DNA of 64,000 nt from Ruminococcus_G sp964621905 (GTDB lineage Bacteria; Bacillota; Clostridia; Lachnospirales; Lachnospiraceae), in NCBI GenBank assembly GCA_964621905.1, contig CAZUNG010000005.1:62001-126000 (forward strand), given 5' to 3'. This document shows, piece by piece, positions 27,366 to 35,843 of this stretch. The notes beneath the pieces are model-generated. The model was not told where the DNA came from. It did no database searches and saw nothing but the letters and a program-made list of their open reading frames with translations. How positions within the stretch are numbered: position 1 is the first letter of the stretch; the number at the start of each line of letters is the position of its first letter. Made by a program: the position numbers and the translations under genes.

Positions 27366-28439
27366 TTATCTGTGATCTTTTACAGTATCACGTTCCACCA
27401 GCTTCGGGAGAAACGTATAATTCGCATCAAATGTGGGATTTTCTATCAGTTTAACAAGGTTTTCTGCTGTTTTCAGTCCGATCTCTACACTGGGATGCAC
27501 GATTGTTGTGAGCGGAGTTCCCTGCGTTGCCAGCGGAGAGTCATCATATCCGACGACAGACAGATCATCAGGCACCCGAATGCCGTGGCTCCGAAGAAAG
27601 GCGAGCAGCGCAGAAGCCATGAGGTCGTTGTAACAGAAGATGGCGGAGTGGTGTTCCAGGCAGGCAAGTATCCGTTCCTCCTGTACTTCAAGGAACATGG
27701 CAGGGGAGGTTTCATTCGTATACCAGAGGACATTGGTCTCCCTGGGGATGATCTGATATTCCTGCAGCGCGCGCAGATAGCCCTGATAACGGTAGATGCC
27801 CTGCAGGTCATCCAGCTTCCCGATATGCATAATATCACGGTGTCCATGCTCGAGCAAATACTTTGTAGCAAGATATCCGCCTTCCTTATCGTCCAGGGCA
27901 ATGCGCGGCAGATCGATGCCGTTATAATTACAGTCGATTAAAACAATGGGGAATGTATCTTTCAGCTTCAGATATAACTCCGGCTGAATGCGCGGCAGTG
28001 TCGATCTGCTCGGCTCCAGGATAATTCCCGCAAAATCCTTATCCAGCAGCGAGGAAATCACGTAGTGTTCCGTTTCCATACTGTTGTTTGTGCCCAGCAG
28101 ATTCATAAGAAATCCGGATTTTGAGAGCGCATCGTAGATGGCGCTGATTTTCTGAGGGAAAATGTAGGAATCCAGGTATGTCGTGATGACAGCGATATTC
28201 TGTGATGAGACGGGAGAAGTCCGGATTTCCGGGGGATGTGCCACATAAGTCCCGCTTCCCTGGATCGTTGTCAGGATACCTTTGGAAGCCAGATGCTCGA
28301 TTGCTTTGCGCACCGTCTGGCGGCTGACATGGAGTGTCTGTGAGAGTTGAAGCTCCGGAGGAATATTGTCTCCTTTTTTTAAATTGTTTTCGGTAATGTT
28401 GGATAAAATCCAATCCGAGACCTGTAGATATTTTGCCAT
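27366..28439 (-). CDS. GntR/LacI chimeric regulator, AraR-like (locus B)
   Basis: A 357-residue repressor that joins a GntR-type winged helix (residues about 1-70, with LSQTLHVSRQTVRKAIEHLASKG) to a LacI-type sugar-binding domain (from about residue 80). This architecture is that of Bacillus AraR. The effector need not be arabinose. ATG 28439 has AGAGG upstream; a GTG one codon earlier is an alternative. It is divergent from the locus B transporter and separated from it by an A-rich region with many TACAA motifs, its most likely binding area. Confidence 0.88.
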   Translation of the reverse strand: MAKYLQVSDWILSNITENNLKKGDNIPPELQLSQTLHVSRQTVRKAIEHLASKGILTTIQGSGTYVAHPPEIRTSPVSSQNIAVITTYLDSYIFPQKISAIYDALSKSGFLMNLLGTNNSMETEHYVISSLLDKDFAGIILEPSRSTLPRIQPELYLKLKDTFPIVLIDCNYNGIDLPRIALDDKEGGYLATKYLLEHGHRDIMHIGKLDDLQGIYRYQGYLRALQEYQIIPRETNVLWYTNETSPAMFLEVQEERILACLEHHSAIFCYNDLMASALLAFLRSHGIRVPDDLSVVGYDDSPLATQGTPLTTIVHPSVEIGLKTAENLVKLIENPTFDANYTFLPKLVERDTVKDHR

Positions 28440-28481
28440 CACACACCTCTGTTCTTAATTAAATAGATTCACTTTTTCTTT

Positions 28482-28510
28482 ATTATACAATTGGTATGTT
28501 GAAAAAGCAA
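28482..28510 (-). promoter_or_regulatory. Candidate promoter of the AraR-like regulator
   Basis: On the minus strand TTGCTT (28505-28510) and TATAAT (28482-28487) are 17 bases apart. The sequence ATACAATTGGTAT (28485-28497) overlapping the -10 box is a near-palindrome and could be an autoregulatory site. Confidence 0.55.
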
Positions 28511-28519
28511 TAAGAGCAC

Positions 28520-28775
28520 AAAATAAATACAAATTAAATACAAGCAAAAAAATAGAAGTACAAAAAAATACGACTTAAATCCAAAAAAATTCTTGAAACA
28601 TTAAAAAATATACAAAATTATAAAACAAAGCTTATATAACATATACAAAATAAGACATAAGCAGATAAAACAGTTGACAGAAATATACAAATAAAATACA
28701 ATTAAAAACATGAAGAGAAAACAACGGAATAAAAAACAGACAATATAGAATACAAATTAAAAAAGAATACAAATC
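28520..28775 (+). repeat. A-rich leader with nine same-strand TACAA motifs
   Basis: TACAA starts at 28528, 28539, 28559, 28611, 28644, 28686, 28697, 28751 and 28768, always on the plus strand, in a region dominated by A. Several copies read ATACAAAT, the half-site of the Bacillus AraR operator (ATTTGTAC/GTACAAAT), but the inverted partner is missing. Confidence 0.55.
28674..28702 (+). promoter_or_regulatory. Candidate promoter of sugar locus B
   Basis: TTGACA (28674-28679), 17 bases and TACAAT (28697-28702). The promoter is embedded in the TACAA-rich region, so the regulator could overlap it. The transcript would have a leader of about 370 bases before the binding-protein gene. Confidence 0.65.
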
Positions 28776-28805
28776 CTGATGAGCGTAAAGGAGGATTGAC
28801 AGGAG

Positions 28806-29025
28806 ATGAAAACAAAATCAGAACGGATACCGCGTATCTGCCGAGCCGGATAGCGTTTGCGGCGGGGACGGGCAAGCAAAAAGTGTGGACGCTATGGGAT
28901 TTCAGACATGGGATGTGTTTGATGAATATCTGGACAACCATTATCACATGACATGCCAGAATGTACCTGTTGAAAATGTGATAGCGATGCTGAACGCAAT
29001 CAACCGGGTAACAGGCAGAAACTAA
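28806..29025 (+). pseudogene. Unrecognised coding remnant or frameshifted small gene
   Basis: A good ribosome site (AGGAGG at 28791 and AGGAG just before) precedes ATG 28806, but that frame stops after 15 codons at the TAG 28851-28853. The next frame is open from 28810 to the TAA at 29023 and looks protein-like, with WDVFDEYLDNHYHMTCQNV and VENVIAMLNAINRVTGRN. Its first ATG is 28894, without a ribosome site. This looks like a frameshifted or truncated gene fragment. I do not recognise the family. Confidence 0.4.
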
Positions 29026-29080
29026 AGAACCTGTTCATGAAAAAATCATAAAGCAAGCAGGAAAGAAAGGAGATTTGAAA

Positions 29081-30142
29081 ATGAAAAAAATGTTGGCGGT
29101 TTTATTGGCGGGAGTAATGGCAGTCGGATTGATGGCATGTACGACACAGCAGAGTGCACCGGCAGGGGACAGCAGCTCAGGGGATTCAGGGAGCAGTGCG
29201 GAGGTGCCGGAAGATGATGCGGCGGACACAAAGACAGAAGATTCCGGTGATACCGGGAATTCAAAAGGTACGATTGTATTCAGTACAAAAACAATAACAA
29301 ACAATGAATTCCAGAGAGTTATGGCGGAGGAGGCACAGAAAGTCGTAGAGGCTGCCGGTTATAATTTTGAGCTGATTCTCTCCGGAGATGAACTGGCGGT
29401 TGCAAAGCAGGTGGAGAATATAGAAAATGCGATCAATAAAAATGTGGACGGATTGATCGTGGCTCCTATGGACGGAAGTGCCGTGATTCCGGCATTGGAA
29501 AAAGCCAAGACTGCCGGCATTCCTGTTATTATCGCAGATGCGGCGATCGATGAAGGCCATGAGGATCTGTATGCGACTTACGTTGGCTCCGACAACTATA
29601 AAATCGGTCAGGAAGCAGCTAAGCAGATGATTGATAAAATTGGTGAAGGTGAAGTTGTGATGGTGCGTGGCGCTTCCGGAGCTATGGGCGGAGAACTGCG
29701 TGCGCAGGGCTTCACAGACGGACTGGAAGGCAGTAAGGTGACACTGGTAAATGAACAAAGTGGTGAGTGGCAGAGCGATGTGGCGATGCAGGTCACAGAA
29801 AATATGCTGACTGCCAACCCGGATACCAAAGGAATCTTCCTGTGCTCTGACGGTATGCTCTCGGGAGTCATCAGCGCCTATCAGAACAAAGGGAAAACAG
29901 GTGATGATGTCTGCGTCATCTCCGTTGACGGTAATATCTCTGCACTGGATGCAATTGAAGCGGGCACGTGTTACGGTGTCGTAGCACAGTATCCCGGTGT
30001 GATTGGGCAGAAATCTGCTGAGACACTGCTCAGTATCTTGAGTAAAGAGACAGATCCGGAGACGCTTGACAAATTTATTGATTCCGGATACTTCTTTATG
30101 AATCCTGATAATATTGAAGAATCCAGAGAGATCGCTTATTAA
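29081..30142 (+). CDS. Sugar-binding lipoprotein of the locus B ABC transporter
   Basis: Extracellular solute-binding protein, 353 residues. The lipoprotein signal ends in LMAC with C20 acylated. A Ser/Asp/Glu-rich linker of about 40 residues follows, then the RbsB-like domain beginning GTIVFSTKTITNNEFQRVMAEE (quoted in part: GTIVFSTKTITNNEF). ATG 29081 is chosen over a TTG two codons upstream because AAGGAG sits 7 bases before it. A hairpin after the gene probably limits read-through to the permeases, which gives the usual excess of binding protein. Confidence 0.92.
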   Translation: MKKMLAVLLAGVMAVGLMACTTQQSAPAGDSSSGDSGSSAEVPEDDAADTKTEDSGDTGNSKGTIVFSTKTITNNEFQRVMAEEAQKVVEAAGYNFELILSGDELAVAKQVENIENAINKNVDGLIVAPMDGSAVIPALEKAKTAGIPVIIADAAIDEGHEDLYATYVGSDNYKIGQEAAKQMIDKIGEGEVVMVRGASGAMGGELRAQGFTDGLEGSKVTLVNEQSGEWQSDVAMQVTENMLTANPDTKGIFLCSDGMLSGVISAYQNKGKTGDDVCVISVDGNISALDAIEAGTCYGVVAQYPGVIGQKSAETLLSILSKETDPETLDKFIDSGYFFMNPDNIEESREIAY

Positions 30143-30161
30143 CGTTCAGGATATGTCAAAT

Positions 30162-30193
30162 TTCGAGCCATAGTCTCTATGGCTCGAATGTTT
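30162..30193 (+). terminator. Intercistronic hairpin, likely partial terminator
   Basis: A perfect 12-base stem (TTCGAGCCATAG with CTATGGCTCGAA, 30162-30173 and 30177-30188) with a 3-base loop, followed by TGTTTT. It separates the binding-protein gene from the permease genes and probably attenuates transcription or protects the upstream mRNA. Confidence 0.7.
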
Positions 30194-30230
30194 TAACAGC
30201 ATTGACAGCAAAATAGTCAGGAGGCTCACG

Positions 30231-31184
30231 GTGAAAAAAGTAAGGTTTAAGAAAAAATATATTTTTATCCTTGTGGTTCTGGCGGCGTTTATTATTGCGG
30301 GAAGTTTGATTCCCAATTATTTTACCTTCAATAATATTATGAATGTGACGCGGCAGAGCTCAACCATTGCAATCTGTGCACTTGCAATGACGCTTGTCTT
30401 AATTATCAAGGGGATTGATCTGGGAACGGGAGGTGTTATGGCGTTCTGCGCAATGATCAGCGGCATGCTTATGCTTTCGGGTGTTCCTGTTCTTTTGGCG
30501 ATCCTGATAGGAATGGCAGTTGGTCTTGTGATCGGTGTTCTGAATGGAATGCTGGTCTCAAAAATTAAAATACCGGCATTTATCGCCACGTACGTAACCG
30601 GACAGATTACGCTTGGAATGGCTCTTGTGATCGGACAGGGGCGTTCCATCAGCGGTATGCCGCCCTCTTATCAGGCGATCGGCAACACCCTGATTCTCGG
30701 GATACCGGTCAATACGTACATTATGCTGTTCTTTCTGGTTATCACAACGGTAATTCTCAAATACACCAGAATGGGAAAACATATCTATGCCCTGGGTGGC
30801 AATGAGACGACACTTAAGATGGAAGGTGTCAATGTGGATAAAGTAAAAGTGTTTGCTTTTGCACTTTGTGGCCTGTATGCAGCGCTTGCGGGAATCCTGC
30901 TGAGTGCACAGATGAACACCGTACATCCCACGCAGGGATCTACTTATCAGCTGGATGCGGTTGCGGCCTCTGTGATCGGAGGCGTCAGTATGCTGGGCGG
31001 TGAAGGAAAGGCCTGGATGTCGGTGCTGGGTGCTCTGATTATCGGATTCCTCAGAAATGCACTCGATATGCTGGGGATCCATCCATATTTCCAAAACCTT
31101 GCAATTGGAACAGCGATCATCATCGTTGTCGGAATCAGCGTCTATAACCGCAACAAAGAGCTTGAAGCGGCAAAAGTATTTTAA
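30231..31184 (+). CDS. CUT2-family sugar ABC transporter permease, first of two (locus B)
   Basis: A 317-residue RbsC-type membrane protein. Family motifs: VLIIKGIDLGTGGVMAF (about 58-74), GGNETTLKMEGV and AASVIGGVSMLGGEGKAW. The start is GTG 30231 with AGGAGG 6 bases upstream. GIDLGTGG departs from the common GIDLSVGS. A second, different permease follows after 17 bases, so the channel is probably a heterodimer, unlike in loci A and C. Confidence 0.9.
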   Translation: MKKVRFKKKYIFILVVLAAFIIAGSLIPNYFTFNNIMNVTRQSSTIAICALAMTLVLIIKGIDLGTGGVMAFCAMISGMLMLSGVPVLLAILIGMAVGLVIGVLNGMLVSKIKIPAFIATYVTGQITLGMALVIGQGRSISGMPPSYQAIGNTLILGIPVNTYIMLFFLVITTVILKYTRMGKHIYALGGNETTLKMEGVNVDKVKVFAFALCGLYAALAGILLSAQMNTVHPTQGSTYQLDAVAASVIGGVSMLGGEGKAWMSVLGALIIGFLRNALDMLGIHPYFQNLAIGTAIIIVVGISVYNRNKELEAAKVF

Positions 31185-31201
31185 ACAGGAGGTGACATCA
31201 T

Positions 31202-32188
31202 ATGACCGATACAGTTCGTGGTGCCGGTCCGGCACCTGAAAAAAAGAAAGTAATCAGAGAATTTGTGAAAAACAGAGGGAATGTGATCATCTTCCTGTTT
31301 ATATGGCTGGCAGGAATGATCTTTGTCAGAAATTTTGCAAATCTGGATAATAACCTGAACATTGTGACACAGTCGGCTATCCCTGCGATCTCATGTCTCG
31401 GCATGACGTTTGTTCTGATGACAGGAGGCATTGACCTTTCAGTGGGATATACGCTGGGGTTCTGCAGCTATATGTTCGGCATGTTTGCGATCAAAATGGA
31501 GTTTCCGGTTATCGCAGCGCTGGTGCTGACACTGGTCATCGGCGGTATCTGCGGACTGGTGAACGGACTTCTGGTTCAGATTGTAAAGATCCCTGCATTT
31601 ATCGTGACACTGGGGACTGGATATATTATTTTTGGAATTGCTCAGATCATCAGTAACGGGAGCGCGATTACGAATCTTCCGGAACATGTCCTGGCGATTG
31701 CAAGAGCACGGTTTCTTGGAATTTCCAGCATGGTTTACATCGCCGCTGCTGTGGTGCTGATCTGCTGGTTCGTACTTCACAAGTCTACGTATGGGCGGAC
31801 CCTGATGTCGGTCGGGCTGAATATCAAGGCCAGCCGTTTAAGCGGAATCAAAGCGGGATATGTGACGGTGATGGCGTATGCAGCCTGCGGAGTCTGTTCG
31901 GCACTTGCGGCAGTACTGATGGCGACTCGCGTCAACAACTGTGTTCCCACACTGGGGGGAACAGAGTTCACATTCCAGGTAATAACGGCAGCGATCTTGG
32001 GCGGAGCAAGCTTGTTTGGCGGTGTCGGCAGTGCATGGGGGTCGGTGCTCGGCGTTATGACGATCTATATCATAGAAAACTGTTTGGGCCTGCTGGGAGT
32101 CAATTACTACATGTATACAGCGATTTTAAGTATTATCATCCTTGCAGCGATTGTTTTTGAAAATCTGAAAAACCGGATTCTGCAGTAG
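31202..32188 (+). CDS. CUT2-family sugar ABC transporter permease, second of two (locus B)
   Basis: A 328-residue RbsC-type membrane protein with a hydrophilic N-terminal tail of about 30 residues. It keeps the standard motifs VLMTGGIDLSVGYTLGF, GLNIKASRLSGI and TAAILGGASLFGG. AGGAGGTGACATCAT precedes ATG 31202. It is clearly distinct from the first permease and presumably pairs with it. The ATPase gene follows after about 50 bases. Confidence 0.9.
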   Translation: MTDTVRGAGPAPEKKKVIREFVKNRGNVIIFLFIWLAGMIFVRNFANLDNNLNIVTQSAIPAISCLGMTFVLMTGGIDLSVGYTLGFCSYMFGMFAIKMEFPVIAALVLTLVIGGICGLVNGLLVQIVKIPAFIVTLGTGYIIFGIAQIISNGSAITNLPEHVLAIARARFLGISSMVYIAAAVVLICWFVLHKSTYGRTLMSVGLNIKASRLSGIKAGYVTVMAYAACGVCSALAAVLMATRVNNCVPTLGGTEFTFQVITAAILGGASLFGGVGSAWGSVLGVMTIYIIENCLGLLGVNYYMYTAILSIIILAAIVFENLKNRILQ

Positions 32189-32239
32189 GACATGTAATGA
32201 GGCCGCAGTAAGTGGTGCGGCATTGACAGAGGAGACAAT

Positions 32240-33757
32240 ATGGGAAAAACAATATTAAAGATGGAAGGCATCACGAAGTATATATTCGATGAATACGGCA
32301 AAGCCATCAGGAATACATCTGTGAAGATTCTGGAGGACGTAAATTTTGACCTGCAGGAAGGCGAGGTGCATGTGATCGTCGGGGAAAATGGCGCCGGTAA
32401 ATCGACATTGATGAAAGTGCTTGGCGGCATCATCCCTCCGGATGAAGGGGCTGTAATGCTGAACGGTCAAACGTATGAGGTGAAGGGACCAAAAGAGGCG
32501 CGGGAAAAAGGGGTTGCATTTATCCATCAGGAACTGAATCTATGTCTGAATCTGGATATTGCACATAATATTTTTCTGGGCAGAGAGCCTGTAAAAAATG
32601 GTTTTGTGGACCATCAGACTATTTACCAAAAGAGCAGAGAGTACCTGGATTTCTTTGGCTATCAGGACATTGACCCTAAAACCATGATTCGTGATCTGTC
32701 AACGGCGCGTCAGCAGGTGGTGGAGATCGTCAAGGCGATGTCCTATAAATCAAAGATCATTATCATGGATGAACCGACAGCCAGCCTGACACAAAAAGAG
32801 ATTGACCATCTGTTCAAGCTGATTAAGCAGATGAAAAAGGACGGGATCAGTATCATCTATATCTCGCATCGTTTTGATGAACTGCGCGAGATTGGCGACC
32901 GCATCACCGTACTGCGTGACGGAAAATCCATCACAACGCTGTCCATGGATGATTTTGACTATGACAATATCGTAAAACTGATGGTCGGAAGAACCATCGG
33001 AAATATGTTTAACTGTACACATAAAGTGACCAATCAGGAAGTTCTGAGGCTTGAGGGCGTGAAAATCTCGCCGAATACAAAGCCGGTTGATCTTGTTGTG
33101 AACCGCGGTGAGATTGTGGGTCTTGGGGGACTTGTGGGGTCCGGCAGGAGCGAACTGGCCAGGAGCATCTTTGGTGACCGGCCGGTGTTTGGTGGGCGGG
33201 TGATGTATCAGGGGCAAGAATATGTGAATGCAACGCCGTCAAAATCGATCTCTCTTGGTATGGCATATCTGTCGGAGGACCGGAAAATTGACGGGCTGAT
33301 TGTAGATAAGAATATCAAAGAGAATATCACACTGGCGTCCCTTCCGCAGCTGTTTAAGAATCATGTGATCAATGTAAAAAAAGAAAAAGAGATTGCGGCT
33401 GCCGGAATCAAAGAACTCAATGTCATTTGCCGCAGTATGGAACAGCTTGTGAGTACACTGAGCGGAGGAAATCAGCAAAAAGTGTTATTTTCAAAATGGC
33501 TGACCAGCAAACCGGATCTGCTGATGCTGGATGAACCAACCAGAGGAATCGATGTCAATGCAAAAGCAGAAATCTATCAGATTATCGATAATATTGCCGG
33601 ACAGGGTGTGGCGGTCCTGATGATTTCATCGGAACTTCCGGAGTTAATCGGAATGAGTGACCGGATCTATGTTATGAGAAAGGGAAGTGTTTCCCTGGAG
33701 ATAACGCAGAAAGAAATGATGACGCAGGAGAGAATACTGGCAAATACCTTGGGATAA
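32240..33757 (+). CDS. CUT2-family sugar ABC transporter, ATP-binding protein (locus B)
   Basis: A 505-residue double ATPase of the RbsA/MglA type. The first half has GENGAGKSTLMKVLGG and IIIMDEPTASLT; its signature region reads LSTARQQVVEI. The second has GLVGSGRSELARSIFG (degenerate P-loop), LSGGNQQKVLFSKWL and LLMLDEPTRGIDVNAK. The N-terminus carries an insert after the first strand (YIFDEYGKAIRNTSVKIL) not seen in the locus A and C enzymes. AGAGGAG precedes ATG 32240. Confidence 0.92.
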   Translation: MGKTILKMEGITKYIFDEYGKAIRNTSVKILEDVNFDLQEGEVHVIVGENGAGKSTLMKVLGGIIPPDEGAVMLNGQTYEVKGPKEAREKGVAFIHQELNLCLNLDIAHNIFLGREPVKNGFVDHQTIYQKSREYLDFFGYQDIDPKTMIRDLSTARQQVVEIVKAMSYKSKIIIMDEPTASLTQKEIDHLFKLIKQMKKDGISIIYISHRFDELREIGDRITVLRDGKSITTLSMDDFDYDNIVKLMVGRTIGNMFNCTHKVTNQEVLRLEGVKISPNTKPVDLVVNRGEIVGLGGLVGSGRSELARSIFGDRPVFGGRVMYQGQEYVNATPSKSISLGMAYLSEDRKIDGLIVDKNIKENITLASLPQLFKNHVINVKKEKEIAAAGIKELNVICRSMEQLVSTLSGGNQQKVLFSKWLTSKPDLLMLDEPTRGIDVNAKAEIYQIIDNIAGQGVAVLMISSELPELIGMSDRIYVMRKGSVSLEITQKEMMTQERILANTLG

Positions 33758-33766
33758 AAGGAGGAG

Positions 33767-34783
33767 ATGAATAAAATGCTCAGAATTGGAGTGATAGGCA
33801 CCGGAGGCATTGGCCGTGCCCATGTAAAGAGGATTGCAGCCGGTATACCGGATGCCAGGGTAGTTGCGGTCAATGATATTTCTCAAGAATCAGCGATGAA
33901 AGTGGCACAGGAATACGGTATTCGCTGTGAGAAAGATCCTCACGCATTAATCAGAGCGGAGGATGTGGACGCTGTGATTGTGACAACATGGGACAGGACG
34001 CACGAAGAATTCGTTGTGTCTGCAATCAAAGCCGGAAAACACGTATTCTGTGAAAAACCGTTGTCAAACACATCGCGGGGATGTAAAAATATCATGGACG
34101 CGGAGATTGCAGGCGGGAAAAGGCTGCTTATGGTCGGCTTTATGAGACGGTATGACAAAGGGTACCGCCAGATGAAAGCTGCCATCGAGAACGGAGTACT
34201 CGGTGCGCCGCTGCTGGTCCATGCACAGCATCGCAATGCCGCGCCGACCGGTGAAAAACATACCACCGAAATGTCGGTAAATGGTGCGCTGGTCCATGAA
34301 TTTGACATTACAAGATGGCTGGTTGGAGATGAATATGAGATGGCACAGCTGATCTGTCCAAAGAGTACGAAGCATGCGGATCAGGATCTGATTGACCCGC
34401 AGATGGTTATTTTGAAAACAAAGTCCGGAATCCATGTTGATCTGGAAATTTATATGAACTGCCGATACGGATATGATATACAGTGCGAAGTGGTCGGCGA
34501 AGAGGGAACAGTCAGGCTGCCAGACCCTGCAAACGCAATTTTCAGAAAAGACGGCGGCCGGTCCTATGAAATCTATTCCGGCTGGGCGAAACGGTTTGAA
34601 GAAGCTTATGAGGCGGAGATGAAGGAATGGGTAAACTGCGTGATAAAAAATGATTTGAGTGGCTGTCCGACAGCGTGGGATGGATATGTCACGGCGGTTG
34701 TCGCGGAGGCTTGTACCAATGCGCGGCTGACCAAAAGTACTGTAAAAATCGATATGATTGACAAACCCGAATTCTATCAGTGA
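33767..34783 (+). CDS. Gfo/Idh/MocA oxidoreductase, inositol 2-dehydrogenase-like (locus B)
   Basis: A 338-residue dehydrogenase. The Rossmann motif LRIGVIGTGGIGRAH and the catalytic EKPLS (about residue 96) are present, and MVGFMRRYDKGY, NGALVHEFDITRWLVGDE and the EVVGEEGTVRL strand resemble myo-inositol 2-dehydrogenase (IolG) and relatives. The exact polyol substrate is open. The start may be ATG 33767, only 2 bases after AGGAGG, or ATG 33776, three codons later, at 11 bases. It follows the ATPase gene by 9 bases. Confidence 0.87.
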   Translation: MNKMLRIGVIGTGGIGRAHVKRIAAGIPDARVVAVNDISQESAMKVAQEYGIRCEKDPHALIRAEDVDAVIVTTWDRTHEEFVVSAIKAGKHVFCEKPLSNTSRGCKNIMDAEIAGGKRLLMVGFMRRYDKGYRQMKAAIENGVLGAPLLVHAQHRNAAPTGEKHTTEMSVNGALVHEFDITRWLVGDEYEMAQLICPKSTKHADQDLIDPQMVILKTKSGIHVDLEIYMNCRYGYDIQCEVVGEEGTVRLPDPANAIFRKDGGRSYEIYSGWAKRFEEAYEAEMKEWVNCVIKNDLSGCPTAWDGYVTAVVAEACTNARLTKSTVKIDMIDKPEFYQ

Positions 34784-34810
34784 GAAAACAGGGAAAAGGG
34801 AGAACGGGCG

Positions 34811-35830
34811 ATGAAGGCTGCAGTTTTTAAAGGAAATGGAATCTTATCAGTAGAAGAAGTACCGGTTCCGGAAATCGGACATCCGGATGAGGTTTTGGTG
34901 AAAATAAAAGCGGCAAGTATCTGTGGAAGTGATCTGCATATTTTAAGTGTGCCTCCGGGGCAGCGCGGGGATCCCGGTACTGTCATGGGACATGAGTTTG
35001 TGGCTGAAATTGTAGAAACCGGTGAGGCAGTGACACAGTTTTCAGCGGGAATGCGTGTCGTGATTGAACCTAATATCCGCTGCGGCATCTGCCCGGAATG
35101 CAGGAGTGGAAGAGAAAACCTCTGCAGGAATGCGGAGAATATGGGTCAATGGAAACACGGCGGTTTCGCTGAATTTTGTGTGGTGCCTCAGAGTCAGCTG
35201 CACGTGGTGCCCAAGGGGATTTCGGATCGGGCGGCAGCGCTCGCCGAACCGCTTGCCTGTGTGATGAACGGAATGATGTGTGTGAATCCGATGCCGCATG
35301 AAAAAGTGATGGTATTCGGAGCCGGAGCGATCGGTCTGATATTTATCAAGCTGATGAAGTGTTTCGGGGTGGTGAACGTGGCAGTCTGTGAGATGGATGA
35401 GAACCGGCGGAAAGAGGCGGTCAAATGCGGAGCGGATTACGTGATGAATCCTGCCAAAGTATCTCTGTGTGACTGGATGACCAGTACATGGGGAGAATAC
35501 TGTGACTTGGCTGTGGATGCGGTGGGAGCCGGGACTGTTCTGGAACAGGCGGTTGACATCATGAAATGCGGCGGTAGGATTTTGGTTTTTGGCCAGAATA
35601 TGACGCAGAAATCTACAATCAGGCCGGGGGATATTAATCAGAAAGAGTTGACGGTATTTGCAGCCCTGAGCACGAAAAACAGCTTTCCTCCGGCACTTGA
35701 GATGATGAAGCATCCGGTGCTGAAACTGGAAGAAATTATATCACATGAGATCAGCCTTATAGAGATCGGGAAAGGAATCGACATGATGAGGAGCAAAGAG
35801 GCGACGAAGATCATCGTTTATCCAAAGTAA
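34811..35830 (+). CDS. Zinc-dependent medium-chain alcohol/polyol dehydrogenase (locus B)
   Basis: A 339-residue MDR-family dehydrogenase that would oxidise a polyol or sugar alcohol with NAD(P)+. The catalytic zinc site is C39 with GHE (SICGSDLHI, VMGHEFVAEI). The structural zinc cysteines are in CGICPECRSGRENLC. The cofactor site VFGAGAIGLIFIKLMK follows. It is similar in layout to the dehydrogenase at the end of locus C. The ATG has AAAAGGGAGAA upstream. It sits between two Gfo/Idh genes, so the locus carries out at least two oxidations. Confidence 0.9.
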   Translation: MKAAVFKGNGILSVEEVPVPEIGHPDEVLVKIKAASICGSDLHILSVPPGQRGDPGTVMGHEFVAEIVETGEAVTQFSAGMRVVIEPNIRCGICPECRSGRENLCRNAENMGQWKHGGFAEFCVVPQSQLHVVPKGISDRAAALAEPLACVMNGMMCVNPMPHEKVMVFGAGAIGLIFIKLMKCFGVVNVAVCEMDENRRKEAVKCGADYVMNPAKVSLCDWMTSTWGEYCDLAVDAVGAGTVLEQAVDIMKCGGRILVFGQNMTQKSTIRPGDINQKELTVFAALSTKNSFPPALEMMKHPVLKLEEIISHEISLIEIGKGIDMMRSKEATKIIVYPK

Positions 35831-35843
35831 AGGAGCAGATATC

